The notes under the pieces: model-generated
Database searches by the model: none
Seen by the model: only the letters and a program-made list of their open reading frames with translations
What the model was told of the DNA's origin: nothing
In this document: positions 8,694-15,013 of the stretch, one piece after another
Layout of the letters: every line of letters begins with the position of its first letter
How positions within the stretch are numbered: the stretch's first letter is position 1
Source: a virus
DNA: 40,804 nucleotides
IMG/VR virus record: IMGVR_UViG_3300034375_000507
Coordinates: 1 to 40,804 of that record
Direction: 5' to 3' (one strand)
Position numbers and translations under genes: made by a program

Positions 8694-9146
8694 TTATCCT
8701 TTATAAGATGCACCGCATTTAGCCATGCCACCTTTGTTATAACCCATTTTCTTAGCTACCTTAGGTGCAGCTTTCTTTAAAGCTTTCATACCTTTATTTG
8801 GTTTAGCCATACCGCCATGCATATACCCAGACTTTTTCATATCTGAATCTTTCATCATAGTGCCGTCAGGCATTTTGTGATAACCTTTTTTCATAGTAAG
8901 TCCGCCTTTCGAAGCTCTAAACTTTTTAGTTTTTTCTGCAATTTTCTTTGGTTGTTTAACGAATTGTTTACCTGCTGCTGTACCTTTGCGTTTAGCTGCA
9001 CTAGTAGCTGCATATTCTGCTGGGGTTAAAGCTTCTCTTGCTTTTTTAGGGAGATAACGTTCTCCTGTTTTAGCACTAGGCTTACCACTTTTAGTTCCCC
9101 ACTTTTCTTTAGTCCACTTCTTAAGTGACTTCTGAGAAGCTTTCAT
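8694..9146 (-). CDS. Lysine-rich DUF5872-like protein
   Basis: A 150-residue, strongly basic protein. The N-terminal 65 residues (SLKKWTKEKWGTKSGKPS, then GERYLPKKAREALTPAEY) match the pattern of the DUF5872 family, found mainly in viruses and phages. The second half is Gly/Met/Lys-rich with repeated 'KGGMAK'-like ends (YMHGGMAKPNKG, YNKGGMAKCGAS) typical of marine phage virion-associated proteins. Basic tails of this kind could contact packaged DNA. Its start overlaps the end of the next upstream gene by 4 bases. Family call is from memory of the pattern; function unknown. Confidence 0.65.
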   Translation of the reverse strand: MKASQKSLKKWTKEKWGTKSGKPSAKTGERYLPKKAREALTPAEYAATSAAKRKGTAAGKQFVKQPKKIAEKTKKFRASKGGLTMKKGYHKMPDGTMMKDSDMKKSGYMHGGMAKPNKGMKALKKAAPKVAKKMGYNKGGMAKCGASYKG

Positions 9147-9334
9147 GACTTCCTATAACCTCCACCAGCTTTTTTATACTGTAAGGCTAGCATCTGTGCT
9201 TTACGTGCAGACCACTGACCTGCTTTACCACCTTTAGTACCTGCTTTAATTTTACTAAATAATCTCTTACGTAATGCAGGTTTAGTGTAATTACCTGCTT
9301 CGTTTACTTTAGATTTTGATTTAGGTTTAGCCAT
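9143..9334 (-). CDS. Small lysine-rich protein
   Basis: A 63-residue basic protein from the ATG at 9334, which overlaps the preceding stop (TAATG); a GTG two codons earlier is the other option. The core reads PALRKRLFSKIKAGTKGGK followed by GQWSARKAQMLALQYKKAGG, a conserved 'G.pGqWSARKAQmla' pattern that I recall as recurring in marine phages. It may be a shortened relative of the neighbouring DUF5872-like protein, because both are Lys/Gly-rich and adjacent. No catalytic residues are visible and the function is unknown. Confidence 0.65.
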   Translation of the reverse strand: MAKPKSKSKVNEAGNYTKPALRKRLFSKIKAGTKGGKAGQWSARKAQMLALQYKKAGGGYRKS

Positions 9335-9630
9335 TACCACTTAACCTTATCTGCCCAATAGGCTGCTGACATCTTACCCTTCTTAATATTCTTGGCGTGT
9401 CTAGACTTAAATGATTTTCTTTTCTTCTTCATTTTATCAGATTCACCAGACTTAGGTTTACCTGCTGTAGATGCGCCTTGCTCACCAAAACGAATAAGTT
9501 TATACTTGCCACCCTCTGATGCCATAACGACATGAGACTTAGTGGCATGATCAGGAGTACGCTTAGGTTTGTTTACGCCCCTTAGTCCAAGACGTTTCAT
9601 AGTTGCTTTGACTCGATCAGGTACTGCCAT
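9334..9630 (-). CDS. Conserved basic phage protein
   Basis: A 98-residue basic protein with KYKLIRFGEQGASTAGKPKS in the middle and KSFKSRHAKNIKKGKMSAAY near the C-terminus, ending WADKVKW. The pairing of a 'YklirFGeQG' strand with an 'RhakNi.kgKmSaaYWa.KVkW' helix is a pattern I know from many marine phages, without an assigned function. Downstream of the endolysin with a one-base overlap, and overlapping the next gene. Probably virion-associated or DNA-binding given its charge; not demonstrated. Confidence 0.65.
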   Translation of the reverse strand: MAVPDRVKATMKRLGLRGVNKPKRTPDHATKSHVVMASEGGKYKLIRFGEQGASTAGKPKSGESDKMKKKRKSFKSRHAKNIKKGKMSAAYWADKVKW

Positions 9631-10142
9631 TAGATCATACTCAATGCTTGTTCTAGTGTTTCTTTGTTTCGTCTAGTCCAACCACGACCAAACGTCTTAA
9701 AGGTATCTAAGCCTTCATAGAAACCTTGACGAACAGTATATACATAGTCGATAATAAACTTTGGATCTTTTTCCATGATAAGACCTAGTGTCTGTGGACC
9801 GATTGCTCCATCAGCTGTAGCTCCTACTGCACGTTGGATAGCTTTAGCTGGACGACCAGAACCTGAATTCACAGCCCAGTCAAATGCACACCAGTCTACA
9901 CCAGATGGTAGATGATCACCTTTAACTCTATCCCAGTAATTCTTTTTGTATATTGGCCCGACATCTTCTGGGGTTAGATCTCTCATCTCCTGCTCAGTAG
10001 ATTCCCTGCCGATCCATTCATCATAGACTCTTTTAGTAACACCGAGGTTAGTCATACCACCAGGGTCACTAGGATGATTTACATATCCACCTTCATGGTG
10101 TAGTAACATCTCTAAACATTTATCAAAGTTGTTTTTCATCAT
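9630..10142 (-). CDS. Endolysin, GH108 N-acetylmuramidase with peptidoglycan-binding domain
   Basis: A 170-residue lysozyme-like enzyme that cuts the glycan strands of peptidoglycan at lysis. The glycosyl hydrolase 108 signature is near the N-terminus: LLHHEGGYVNHPSDPGGMTN, whose Glu (about residue 17) is the catalytic acid, followed by LGVTKRVYDEW. The second half (WCAFDWAVNSGSGRPAKAIQ, then GAIGPQTL) is the usual PG_binding_3 module. No signal peptide is present, so release depends on a holin; the holin-like gene lies directly upstream with a 4-base overlap. Length is normal for the family. Assignment is firm. Confidence 0.93.
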   Translation of the reverse strand: MMKNNFDKCLEMLLHHEGGYVNHPSDPGGMTNLGVTKRVYDEWIGRESTEQEMRDLTPEDVGPIYKKNYWDRVKGDHLPSGVDWCAFDWAVNSGSGRPAKAIQRAVGATADGAIGPQTLGLIMEKDPKFIIDYVYTVRQGFYEGLDTFKTFGRGWTRRNKETLEQALSMI

Positions 10143-10495
10143 TTCTTCCCGAAGTATTTACTTACACCACGCATACCAATACTAGCACTAACGATTCCAC
10201 CTAGTGAATACTGATACCAACTTGGCATATTAGATAATGCAAGAAAACCATCTTGTACTATTTGATTACCCCAATCACCACAGAATGCTAAGATCAGTGG
10301 TATTGAGAATAGTAAAGTAATCCATTCATCTTTCCACGAGTTCTCTGTAGCCTTCATAGCTGCTAGATCCCAATCAAGTTCTCCAGTAGCTATCTTCATC
10401 TTTGTTTCAGCTTCAGCCTTTTTCACGGCTGTCTTGCCTTCGATCATTGTACCAGCTAGATTAGCTACTTGACCGATTAAGTTTAATCCAAGCAT
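10139..10495 (-). CDS. Holin-like protein, GTA-type 3TM family
   Basis: A 118-residue membrane protein. After a short amphipathic N-terminus it has the pattern TENSWKDEWITLLFSIPLIL, which marks the holin family of gene transfer agents and related phages (three membrane segments), then hydrophobic stretches at about residues 59-70 and 93-108. Holins form lesions in the inner membrane that let the endolysin reach peptidoglycan. The gene overlaps the endolysin start by 4 bases and directly follows an EF-hand membrane protein, forming a lysis cassette. Family call is good. Confidence 0.8.
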   Translation of the reverse strand: MLGLNLIGQVANLAGTMIEGKTAVKKAEAETKMKIATGELDWDLAAMKATENSWKDEWITLLFSIPLILAFCGDWGNQIVQDGFLALSNMPSWYQYSLGGIVSASIGMRGVSKYFGKK

Positions 10496-10824
10496 TATCC
10501 GTTGTTACCTTTCACTTCTTTCTTGCTCATGTTGGTTACTCCGAAGAATACTCCAACTATACCAGCAACTGATAAAAAATAAATAGATGCCATTGATCCT
10601 ATGATATCAGCAGCTTTATCTGCACCGATCATAGAACACAATAGGACAAGGAATGGGTATGCTAACATTCCTGCTAGACAAAACCATGCCATTCTTCTTT
10701 GAGCATCACGTTGGGCATCTTCATCATCTAATCGTCTACGTCGATCTTCTAGTGCTAATGAATCCCACTCAGACTTATCTATAAGTCCATTACCATCTGT
10801 ATCTGCATCTTGAAAGTTAGTCAT
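10495..10824 (-). CDS. EF-hand membrane protein of the lysis cassette
   Basis: A 109-residue protein with one canonical EF-hand calcium loop at residues 8-19, DTDGNGLIDKSE (Asp1, Asp3, Asn5, Gly6, Ile8, Glu12 in loop numbering). A charged linker (LEDRRRRLDDEDAQRDAQRR) follows, then two membrane segments at about residues 45-66 and 79-98. It overlaps the holin gene by one base. A calcium-sensing segment on a membrane anchor next to a holin suggests a second holin, antiholin or timing factor; that is inference. A single EF-hand can also be structural only. The coding evidence is strong. Confidence 0.75.
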   Translation of the reverse strand: MTNFQDADTDGNGLIDKSEWDSLALEDRRRRLDDEDAQRDAQRRMAWFCLAGMLAYPFLVLLCSMIGADKAADIIGSMASIYFLSVAGIVGVFFGVTNMSKKEVKGNNG

Positions 10825-11075
10825 TGTTCCCAGTCTCTTTTACGCTTAGGGTCTAGTACGTCTCTAGCTAATAGCTTACCTTCGAGATACATACACCTTT
10901 CTATTTTATCTAGGGTTTCCCAATTACCTGTATGTTGATAATATGCTTCTCTAATATAGAAAACATCTGATCTTGGTATATGAACCCTACGGAGTTTACC
11001 TTCGTTCTGATCAGCAAGTGCCTTATAGAACTCTTCAAGTACCCTCTCACTGGAATACATTTTAGGTTTAGACAT
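10821..11075 (-). CDS. First gene of the left late operon, unknown
   Basis: An 84-residue soluble, charged protein (SERVLEEFYKALADQNEG, then RVHIPRSDVFYIREAYYQHT). No membrane segment or catalytic motif seen. Its ATG lies only 5 bases below the -10 box of a strong promoter, so the message would start at or next to the ATG. No Shine-Dalgarno site lies at normal spacing (AAAAGG is about 12 bases away). A second ATG at residue 6 (11060) is possible. It overlaps the EF-hand gene by 4 bases. Function unknown. Confidence 0.65.
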   Translation of the reverse strand: MSKPKMYSSERVLEEFYKALADQNEGKLRRVHIPRSDVFYIREAYYQHTGNWETLDKIERCMYLEGKLLARDVLDPKRKRDWEQ

Positions 11076-11080
11076 GACTA

Positions 11081-11108
11081 GTTATACCTTTTAGAAACCC
11101 CGTGTCAA
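11081..11108 (-). promoter_or_regulatory. Strong sigma70-like promoter of the left late block
   Basis: Minus strand TTGACA (11108-11103), a 16-base spacer, then TATAAC (11086-11081) followed by TAG. The -35 is a perfect consensus. The expected transcription start, about 7 bases below the -10, falls at 11073-11076, on the ATG of the first gene. A dyad CAACT-AA-AGTTG at 11109-11120 touches the -35 box and could be an operator. Confidence 0.75.
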
Positions 11109-11153
11109 CAACTAAAGTTGGGACGACAGAAATATCTCCATCTACTAAGAATC

Positions 11154-11199
11154 CTTATCGTTACTAGTATAGAGTAAGTATTGCTTATCGTTACTAGTA
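11154..11199. repeat. 16-bp direct repeat pair, 30-bp period
   Basis: CTTATCGTTACTAGTA occurs at 11154-11169 and again at 11184-11199. Each copy ends in the palindrome TACTAGTA. The 30-base period is close to three DNA turns, so proteins bound to both would sit on the same face. Probably an operator pair. Confidence 0.7.
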
Positions 11200-11206
11200 A
11201 GAGGGG

Positions 11207-11392
11207 TACTTTAAGTATACTTTAAGTATTTACTTATATTATTATTATTAGTAGATGATAATACTTATAGTTACTTTAAGTAACCTAAAGTATACTTTAA
11301 GTATATTATATCACATTATTAAACTATGTCAATGGACAAATTGTAGCAGCTTAGTTATTTCTTGTCGAGGGTACTTAAAGTTACTCAAAGAA
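11207..11392. repeat. Array of 11-bp near-palindromic repeats TACTTTAAGTA
   Basis: Perfect tandem copies at 11207-11217 and 11218-11228; copies at 11272-11282 and 11293-11303 with a degenerate inverted copy (AACCTAAAGTA) between them; and inverted, imperfect copies at 11372-11382 and 11382-11392. The unit is a dyad around its centre base (TACTT-T-AAGTA). The 11-base phasing is about one helical turn, as expected for cooperative repressor or integrase arm-type binding. The same unit recurs at 12294-12304 and upstream of the integrase. Confidence 0.8.
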
Positions 11393-11393
11393 T

Positions 11394-11480
11394 TCTTAAC
11401 GGCGGCGGACTAACTACTATTAGGCTCTGAGAAGCTTAATAAGCCTTACTGACAGCTTGTCTTATGTCGTCAGGTTAAGA
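11394..11480. other. Candidate structured RNA, three-way junction
   Basis: TCTTAAC (11394-11400) pairs perfectly with GTTAAGA (11474-11480). Inside are two hairpins: AGGCT (11422-11426) with AGCCT (11442-11446), and CTGAC (11449-11453) with GTCAG (11469-11473), the last stacking directly on the closing stem. GC content rises here relative to the flanks, and a further GCTC/GAGC hairpin lies at about 11502-11516. Strand and function are unknown. It could equally be a DNA-level structure at an origin. Confidence 0.35.
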
Positions 11481-11619
11481 TATACCCGGCGACTACCTAA
11501 AGGCTCTCTATGGAGCTGTATAATGTATTAACATAATATTCAACATAATGGTCTATCATTATCTCCAATATCAATATAATGATAAAAAAGATAAGGTATA
11601 CCCCTAGTTCCAGGATAAT

Positions 11620-11632
11620 GTTATAATATAAC
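11620..11632. repeat. 13-bp palindrome GTTATA-N-TATAAC, copy 1
   Basis: A perfect 6+1+6 dyad (centre A). The second copy is at 11858-11870. Each arm is also the TATAAC -10 box in both directions, so it may act as overlapping divergent -10 elements or as an operator. Confidence 0.5.
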
Positions 11633-11667
11633 GTATTTACATAATGTAGTTAACAGCTTTAAAAATA

Positions 11668-11740
11668 CCCCCCGCTGTCATTGGCTGTATACGCTACCTA
11701 GTACCCCCCGTCTGCCCCATGTCCCCCCTCTTTGTTCCCC
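11668..11740 (-). other. C-run tract; G-quadruplex potential on the minus strand
   Basis: C runs at 11668-11673, 11704-11709, 11715-11718, 11723-11728 and 11737-11740. Read on the minus strand the last four give GGGG, GGGGGG, GGGG, GGGGGG with short loops of 8, 4 and 5 bases, a standard quadruplex pattern. TACCCCCCG appears twice. In such an AT-rich genome the tract is out of place. Confidence 0.6.
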
Positions 11741-11857
11741 TTACGTTCTTATCAAGTAAATTATTATGCTTATCTTTATGCTAACTTATTGAAATCATTA
11801 GATTATTTATATAATTATGAATTATCTATAAGGTAAATACACTATGAAATACGTTAT

Positions 11858-11870
11858 GTTATACTATAAC
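11858..11870. repeat. 13-bp palindrome GTTATA-N-TATAAC, copy 2
   Basis: The same 6+1+6 dyad as at 11620-11632, with C at the centre. The spacing of 238 bases between copies is compatible with looping between bound proteins. Confidence 0.5.
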
Positions 11871-11915
11871 ACCTCTCAACAGCAATTTAGAAGTACAACT
11901 TCTATACCATCTATT

Positions 11916-11996
11916 TAGTTTAATATTAAACCATACCCCTAGTAAATCATAATAATAGTTCAATGCTAAACCATAAAGTAGTTCAACATTAAACTA
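11916..11996. repeat. Three 18-bp dyad repeats
   Basis: Copies at 11916-11933, 11956-11973 and 11979-11996 share the form TAGTTYAAYRYTAAACYA, itself an imperfect palindrome (TAGTT...AACTA). Spacings are 40 and 23 bases. They read as binding sites for a dimeric protein: repressor operators or origin iterons. Confidence 0.6.
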
Positions 11997-12293
11997 AATT
12001 TTATTTCCAGTTCATAATGATATTATAATAAAATAATATTAAATTTGTTTTCCTTTGTTTTCAATGACTTACAAGAGATTTTATAAAAATATTACAAAAT
12101 ATGTAAATTTCTTGTTGATTTATTAAATTATATCATTAGTTTGATATTCAGAAATTGATTATAAATATTTTCGGAGTGAGATTATATTTTAGATTTTAGT
12201 AGTTTTTTAAACTATGTGCTATTTGAAATTTACCTAATCCAATAGGTTTTTATATTAAGGTTTTAGGGTCTTAATAATTGGAAAGGTTGCAGA

Positions 12294-12304
12294 TACTTAA
12301 AGTA
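12294..12304. repeat. Isolated copy of the 11-bp repeat
   Basis: TACTTAAAGTA, the exact reverse complement of the array unit at 11207-11228, stands alone about 450 bases before the first early gene. Confidence 0.5.
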
Positions 12305-12663
12305 AAAATATTCAGTAATGAATATAGAAACTTAACTAGGAAAGTATCCTATAAAATATTAATTGCCTAGGCTACTCAGTTTTTTAATCTGACGAATTAA
12401 AATGCTTGGTATGATCCGAATAGAGAGAAAGCATTAAACGTACCTATATATAATAGGGGTCTTTAATGTTAGTAAAAGTAAAAGGGATATTCCTAAGGGA
12501 AAAGAATTAAACATCTATAATTGGTGAAGGTATTAGACGACAGTCTTTCTTGAGTGAACAAAATTGAAGATATTGACAGCAATTATTAATAAAATTTCAA
12601 TCGGTTATGCTAATTGGTTTTATTAGATGGTGTTTATTATTATTTTAAAATTATTAAAAATTT

Positions 12664-12692
12664 ATTAAGCGGTTTTAATCACGCCGCTTAAT
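12664..12692 (+). terminator. Hairpin ahead of the first early gene
   Basis: ATTAAGCGG (12664-12672) pairs perfectly with CCGCTTAAT (12684-12692) over an 11-base loop. It is not followed by a clean T run on the plus strand, so it may be an attenuator, an RNA-stability hairpin or an operator rather than a full terminator. Confidence 0.45.
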
Positions 12693-12749
12693 TGGTGTTT
12701 AATAATAATATTAAGCAAAATGAAATAATATAAAAAGGAAAGAAATATT

Positions 12750-13289
12750 ATGACAAATACAGTAACAAAAATTGAAGCAAATTTTGGTCGTTCACTTGGT
12801 AATGGTGCTAATATGGGTAAGTATACTCTTGAAGCATTTAAAACAGTATTAGACCAAAGAGATACAACCATATTAATAGGTCTAATTAACCAAGCTAAAA
12901 AGCGGGGTGATACACTTGCAGAACGTGCAATAAAATCCATGATCAATATAGTTTATGAAGGTGCAAAGTTTAAAACCGAAAAGAATAAAAAGAATGGAAA
13001 ATCTCACACTAAAATTATTATCAAGGGATTGAAAGCTAATGAAAAATCTATTGCTATCATGGAAGATTTGGTTGAAGCAAAAATTTCAATGCGTGGTAGT
13101 AAATGGAAAGATGCTTTTACAACTAAAACAGTAAAAAAATCTGCACCTCTAAACGTAAAATCTTTTATTGAAACTTGTTCTAAGCGTTCAACAGATGAAT
13201 TGAAAGAGATGCAAAAAATAATCAAGGCCGCAATTAAGCATCAACAAAATAATGTAGTTGTTGAATTACCTAATAAAAAGGCCGCATAA
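12750..13289 (+). CDS. First early protein, unknown
   Basis: A 179-residue basic, helical, cysteine-poor protein. A strong ribosome site (AAAAAGGAAAG) precedes the ATG. Notable segments are TILIGLINQAKKRGDTLAER and a lysine-rich linker (KFKTEKNKKNGKSHTK), ending in VVELPNKKAA. Being the first gene of the early block, isolated by hairpins on both sides, it is expected to be made first and abundantly, as host-takeover or DNA-binding proteins often are. I recognise no domain and do not assign a function. Confidence 0.75.
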   Translation: MTNTVTKIEANFGRSLGNGANMGKYTLEAFKTVLDQRDTTILIGLINQAKKRGDTLAERAIKSMINIVYEGAKFKTEKNKKNGKSHTKIIIKGLKANEKSIAIMEDLVEAKISMRGSKWKDAFTTKTVKKSAPLNVKSFIETCSKRSTDELKEMQKIIKAAIKHQQNNVVVELPNKKAA

Positions 13290-13310
13290 TCATAAATGAA
13301 TATTACATGA

Positions 13311-13335
13311 TACCCCATGCTAATTGCGTGGGGTA
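13311..13335 (+). terminator. Strong hairpin after the first early gene
   Basis: TACCCCATGC pairs with GCGTGGGGTA through 10 base pairs (one G-T wobble) over a TAATT loop. It lies between the first and second early genes without a long T run. It probably weakens read-through or protects the first transcript's 3' end. Confidence 0.6.
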
Positions 13336-13368
13336 AATTGTTATGTCCATTTATTGAAAGGAATTATT

Positions 13369-13716
13369 ATGGATACTTTTAAGGTCTACAGTGATATCGC
13401 AAGCATATGCCTAGAGATAGGGGGGAATTTTTTTCCAGTCCCTAACGAGATCGGCAGTGATGGTAAGTTCGATGTGGTGGTAGTCGATGCCAAAACAGAT
13501 GGGGTTAAAGGTAAGTTAGGTATAGAATGGCAATTCTATAATACCCTGCAAATCAATCAGGATAATTGTTACCTACACTCTAGCGATTGTGCTAGGCTAG
13601 ATGAGAGTGGGGGTTTACCTTCACATCATGCTAGGTTACATCAATTTAAGCAGGGTAATTACGAAGTATATCGTGATGGGGGTAATTTTTTATTCGTTAG
13701 ATTTGAAAGGAGTTAA
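13369..13716 (+). CDS. Small early protein, unknown
   Basis: A 115-residue acidic protein from the ATG at 13369, selected because GAAAGGA sits at normal spacing; an upstream TTG at 13324 lies inside the hairpin and is unlikely. The sequence (FKVYSDIASICLEIGGNFFP, then KFDVVVVDAK) suggests an alpha/beta fold. It ends in NFLFVRFERS. It is followed at one base by the next gene, so both are co-transcribed. No family recognised. Confidence 0.65.
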   Translation: MDTFKVYSDIASICLEIGGNFFPVPNEIGSDGKFDVVVVDAKTDGVKGKLGIEWQFYNTLQINQDNCYLHSSDCARLDESGGLPSHHARLHQFKQGNYEVYRDGGNFLFVRFERS

Positions 13717-13717
13717 T

Positions 13718-13981
13718 ATGAGTAAACAAAAATATGATTTTGAATTTGATTTTTTATCTGATGGTGGTTTCTTTGGGCGTATGCTTTATAAAAATAGGAT
13801 GTGTGACGTTCATTTTTTTAAAGGTTGGATAGATGGTAGAATAGAATATGATTACGTCTGTCGTTATGGTAAGGGCAATAACTATGAGTGGGGACTTCTC
13901 TCTGATCATAAAGGCTATCAAGAAAAAGATAGTGTTAATTTATATAGTGCATTTTTAAAATGGAAAGGGAATATAATATGA
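13718..13981 (+). CDS. Small early protein rich in aromatics, unknown
   Basis: An 87-residue protein from the ATG at 13718 with GAAAGGAG just upstream; the longer frame from 13601 overlaps the preceding gene and is rejected. It is rich in Phe, Tyr, Gly and Asp (YDFEFDFLSDGGFFGRMLYK). Its stop overlaps the start of a 41-residue membrane peptide. Small aromatic-rich early proteins are often host-targeting, but nothing specific can be said. Confidence 0.6.
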   Translation: MSKQKYDFEFDFLSDGGFFGRMLYKNRMCDVHFFKGWIDGRIEYDYVCRYGKGNNYEWGLLSDHKGYQEKDSVNLYSAFLKWKGNII

Positions 13982-14103
13982 GTAGTAGACAAAGGCGTAT
14001 TAACGCAGAAAATAGAGCAAATAGAAACGCAATATTTGCGATTGTTTTTCTTTTAGTAATCACGTTTATTATAGGCGTGATGGTTGGAGGTGAATTGTTA
14101 TGA
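13978..14103 (+). CDS. 41-residue single-span membrane peptide
   Basis: A short gene coupled on both sides: its ATG overlaps the previous stop (ATGA) and its stop overlaps the next ATG (ATGA). The N-terminus is Arg/Asn-rich (SSRQRRINAENRANRN), followed by one membrane helix (IFAIVFLLVITFIIGVMVGG) and a two-leucine end. The positive-inside rule places the N-terminus in the cytoplasm. Such tiny early phage membrane proteins can be superinfection-exclusion or host-modifying factors; this is inference only. Confidence 0.6.
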   Translation: MSSRQRRINAENRANRNAIFAIVFLLVITFIIGVMVGGELL

Positions 14104-14390
14104 GTACAGACGTTTTGCTAGGTGAATGGCAAGGTAATGTTACCTATAACCTTTCGCCTATGATGCGTGAGGTTTTTGTAATACCATTGCGTGATATGTA
14201 TGGTATGACAGGTTATCAAATTTCACATTGTCTTAAAGTAAGTATTCAAAGCATGGTGTTTAAGCATGAGAAACTAGAGAAACTCAATCCCTCAAATGGT
14301 TGGGGTAGCTATGATGTTTTGTTTAATTTTATATTGGATTTAAAACGTGCTTGTGATGAGTACCCAAATGAAAGGTTAAAGGTATATTGA
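14100..14390 (+). CDS. Small early protein, unknown
   Basis: A 96-residue protein whose start overlaps the membrane peptide stop. It reads MTGYQISHCLKVSIQSMVFK in the middle, which may be a helix-turn-helix-like pair of helices ('gYqIshcLkvsiqsm'), and ends in ILDLKRACDEYPNERLKV. A weak DNA-binding resemblance is the only hint to function. One base separates it from the next gene. Confidence 0.6.
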   Translation: MSTDVLLGEWQGNVTYNLSPMMREVFVIPLRDMYGMTGYQISHCLKVSIQSMVFKHEKLEKLNPSNGWGSYDVLFNFILDLKRACDEYPNERLKVY

Positions 14391-14391
14391 T

Positions 14392-14757
14392 ATGATGAAT
14401 TATATTTTAAGTGGTTGGATTGAAACTGAATTTGAACTGGAAAAGTTTCATATAGAAGGTCTTGATCTAGAAGCATGTGTGGCACAACTAGCTCATGATT
14501 ATGATGAGTTAGGTGATGTAGATATGCGAGTAGATGGTGGCTATGGTACGCCTGATTATGATGTTACATCTAAGGTTATTGAAATGGTGTGTGAACCTAC
14601 CAAAAAACCAACCTATACTAAAGAGGAGTTGATACTAATAGGTAGGTGGAATGTTATTTGTAATTCACCTAGACCTGAGCTTCCTATCGGTGAAACAGAA
14701 ACCATACCTATAAATATAAATGAATTTGTATGGCTTAAAAAAGAAGGGTTCGTATGA
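14392..14757 (+). CDS. Small acidic early protein, unknown
   Basis: A 121-residue acidic protein. The first half (LEACVAQLAHDYDELGDVDM) is helical; the second half contains YTKEELILIGRWNVICNSPR and ends in a motif of alternating Ile/Asn (IPININEFVWLKK). It overlaps the next start by 4 bases. The acidity and early timing recall phage inhibitors that mimic DNA or bind host enzymes, but no family is recognised. Confidence 0.6.
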   Translation: MMNYILSGWIETEFELEKFHIEGLDLEACVAQLAHDYDELGDVDMRVDGGYGTPDYDVTSKVIEMVCEPTKKPTYTKEELILIGRWNVICNSPRPELPIGETETIPININEFVWLKKEGFV

Positions 14758-14996
14758 TGAATAGGGATAGCTTCAATCAATGGTTAGATACATGCCCCAC
14801 TGATGGTTGGCGTGTGGTGTCGGATACCTACGGCTTCATTCATGTGGCCTATGGTATAGAAGAAGATCATGAATGGGTGGAGGAATCCTCATGGTCTCAA
14901 TTTAAGTTAGCAACACTATGGTTTTTGTTTGGTGGTGTTGTGTCTTTGGGCGTGTTCAGTATGTTTATATCGTTCATGTCTTGGTGGTTAATGTAA
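14754..14996 (+). CDS. Small early membrane protein, unknown
   Basis: An 80-residue protein with a soluble, Trp-rich N-terminal part (FNQWLDTCPTDGWRVVSDTY) and a C-terminal membrane helix at about residues 54-78 (LATLWFLFGGVVSLGVFSMF). Coupled to the previous gene by an ATGA overlap. Likely tail-anchored in the inner membrane with the bulk in the cytoplasm. Role unknown. Confidence 0.6.
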   Translation: MMNRDSFNQWLDTCPTDGWRVVSDTYGFIHVAYGIEEDHEWVEESSWSQFKLATLWFLFGGVVSLGVFSMFISFMSWWLM

Positions 14997-15013
14997 CAAT
15001 GAAAGGAATAAAT

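Larger units (their letters stand above)
11076..12749. other. Divergent control region without a convincing gene
   Basis: About 1.7 kb between the minus-strand late block and the plus-strand early block. It is very AT-rich except for a patch at 11394-11520 and the C-rich tract at 11668-11740. I see no protein-coding frame worth calling; the longest ATG frame with some context (11844, 24 codons) has no support. It holds the left promoter, an 11-bp repeat array, a 16-bp direct repeat, a candidate structured RNA, a G-quadruplex-type tract, two 13-bp palindromes, three 18-bp dyads and a hairpin before the first early gene. This is the natural place for early promoters, repressor operators and possibly the replication origin. 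Confidence 0.7.

Noticed and set aside
11394-11520. tRNA or tmRNA gene in the GC-raised patch
   Set aside because: No cloverleaf with acceptor and T-arm (GTTCRA) could be built; only a generic three-way junction remains.
11844-11918. 24-codon ATG frame in the control region
   Set aside because: Short, no strong ribosome site, and it spans a palindrome; no evidence of coding.
12573-12610. Promoter for the first early gene (TTGACA at 12573-12578)
   Set aside because: The -35 is perfect but no fitting -10 lies at 15-19 bases; kept only as a remark.
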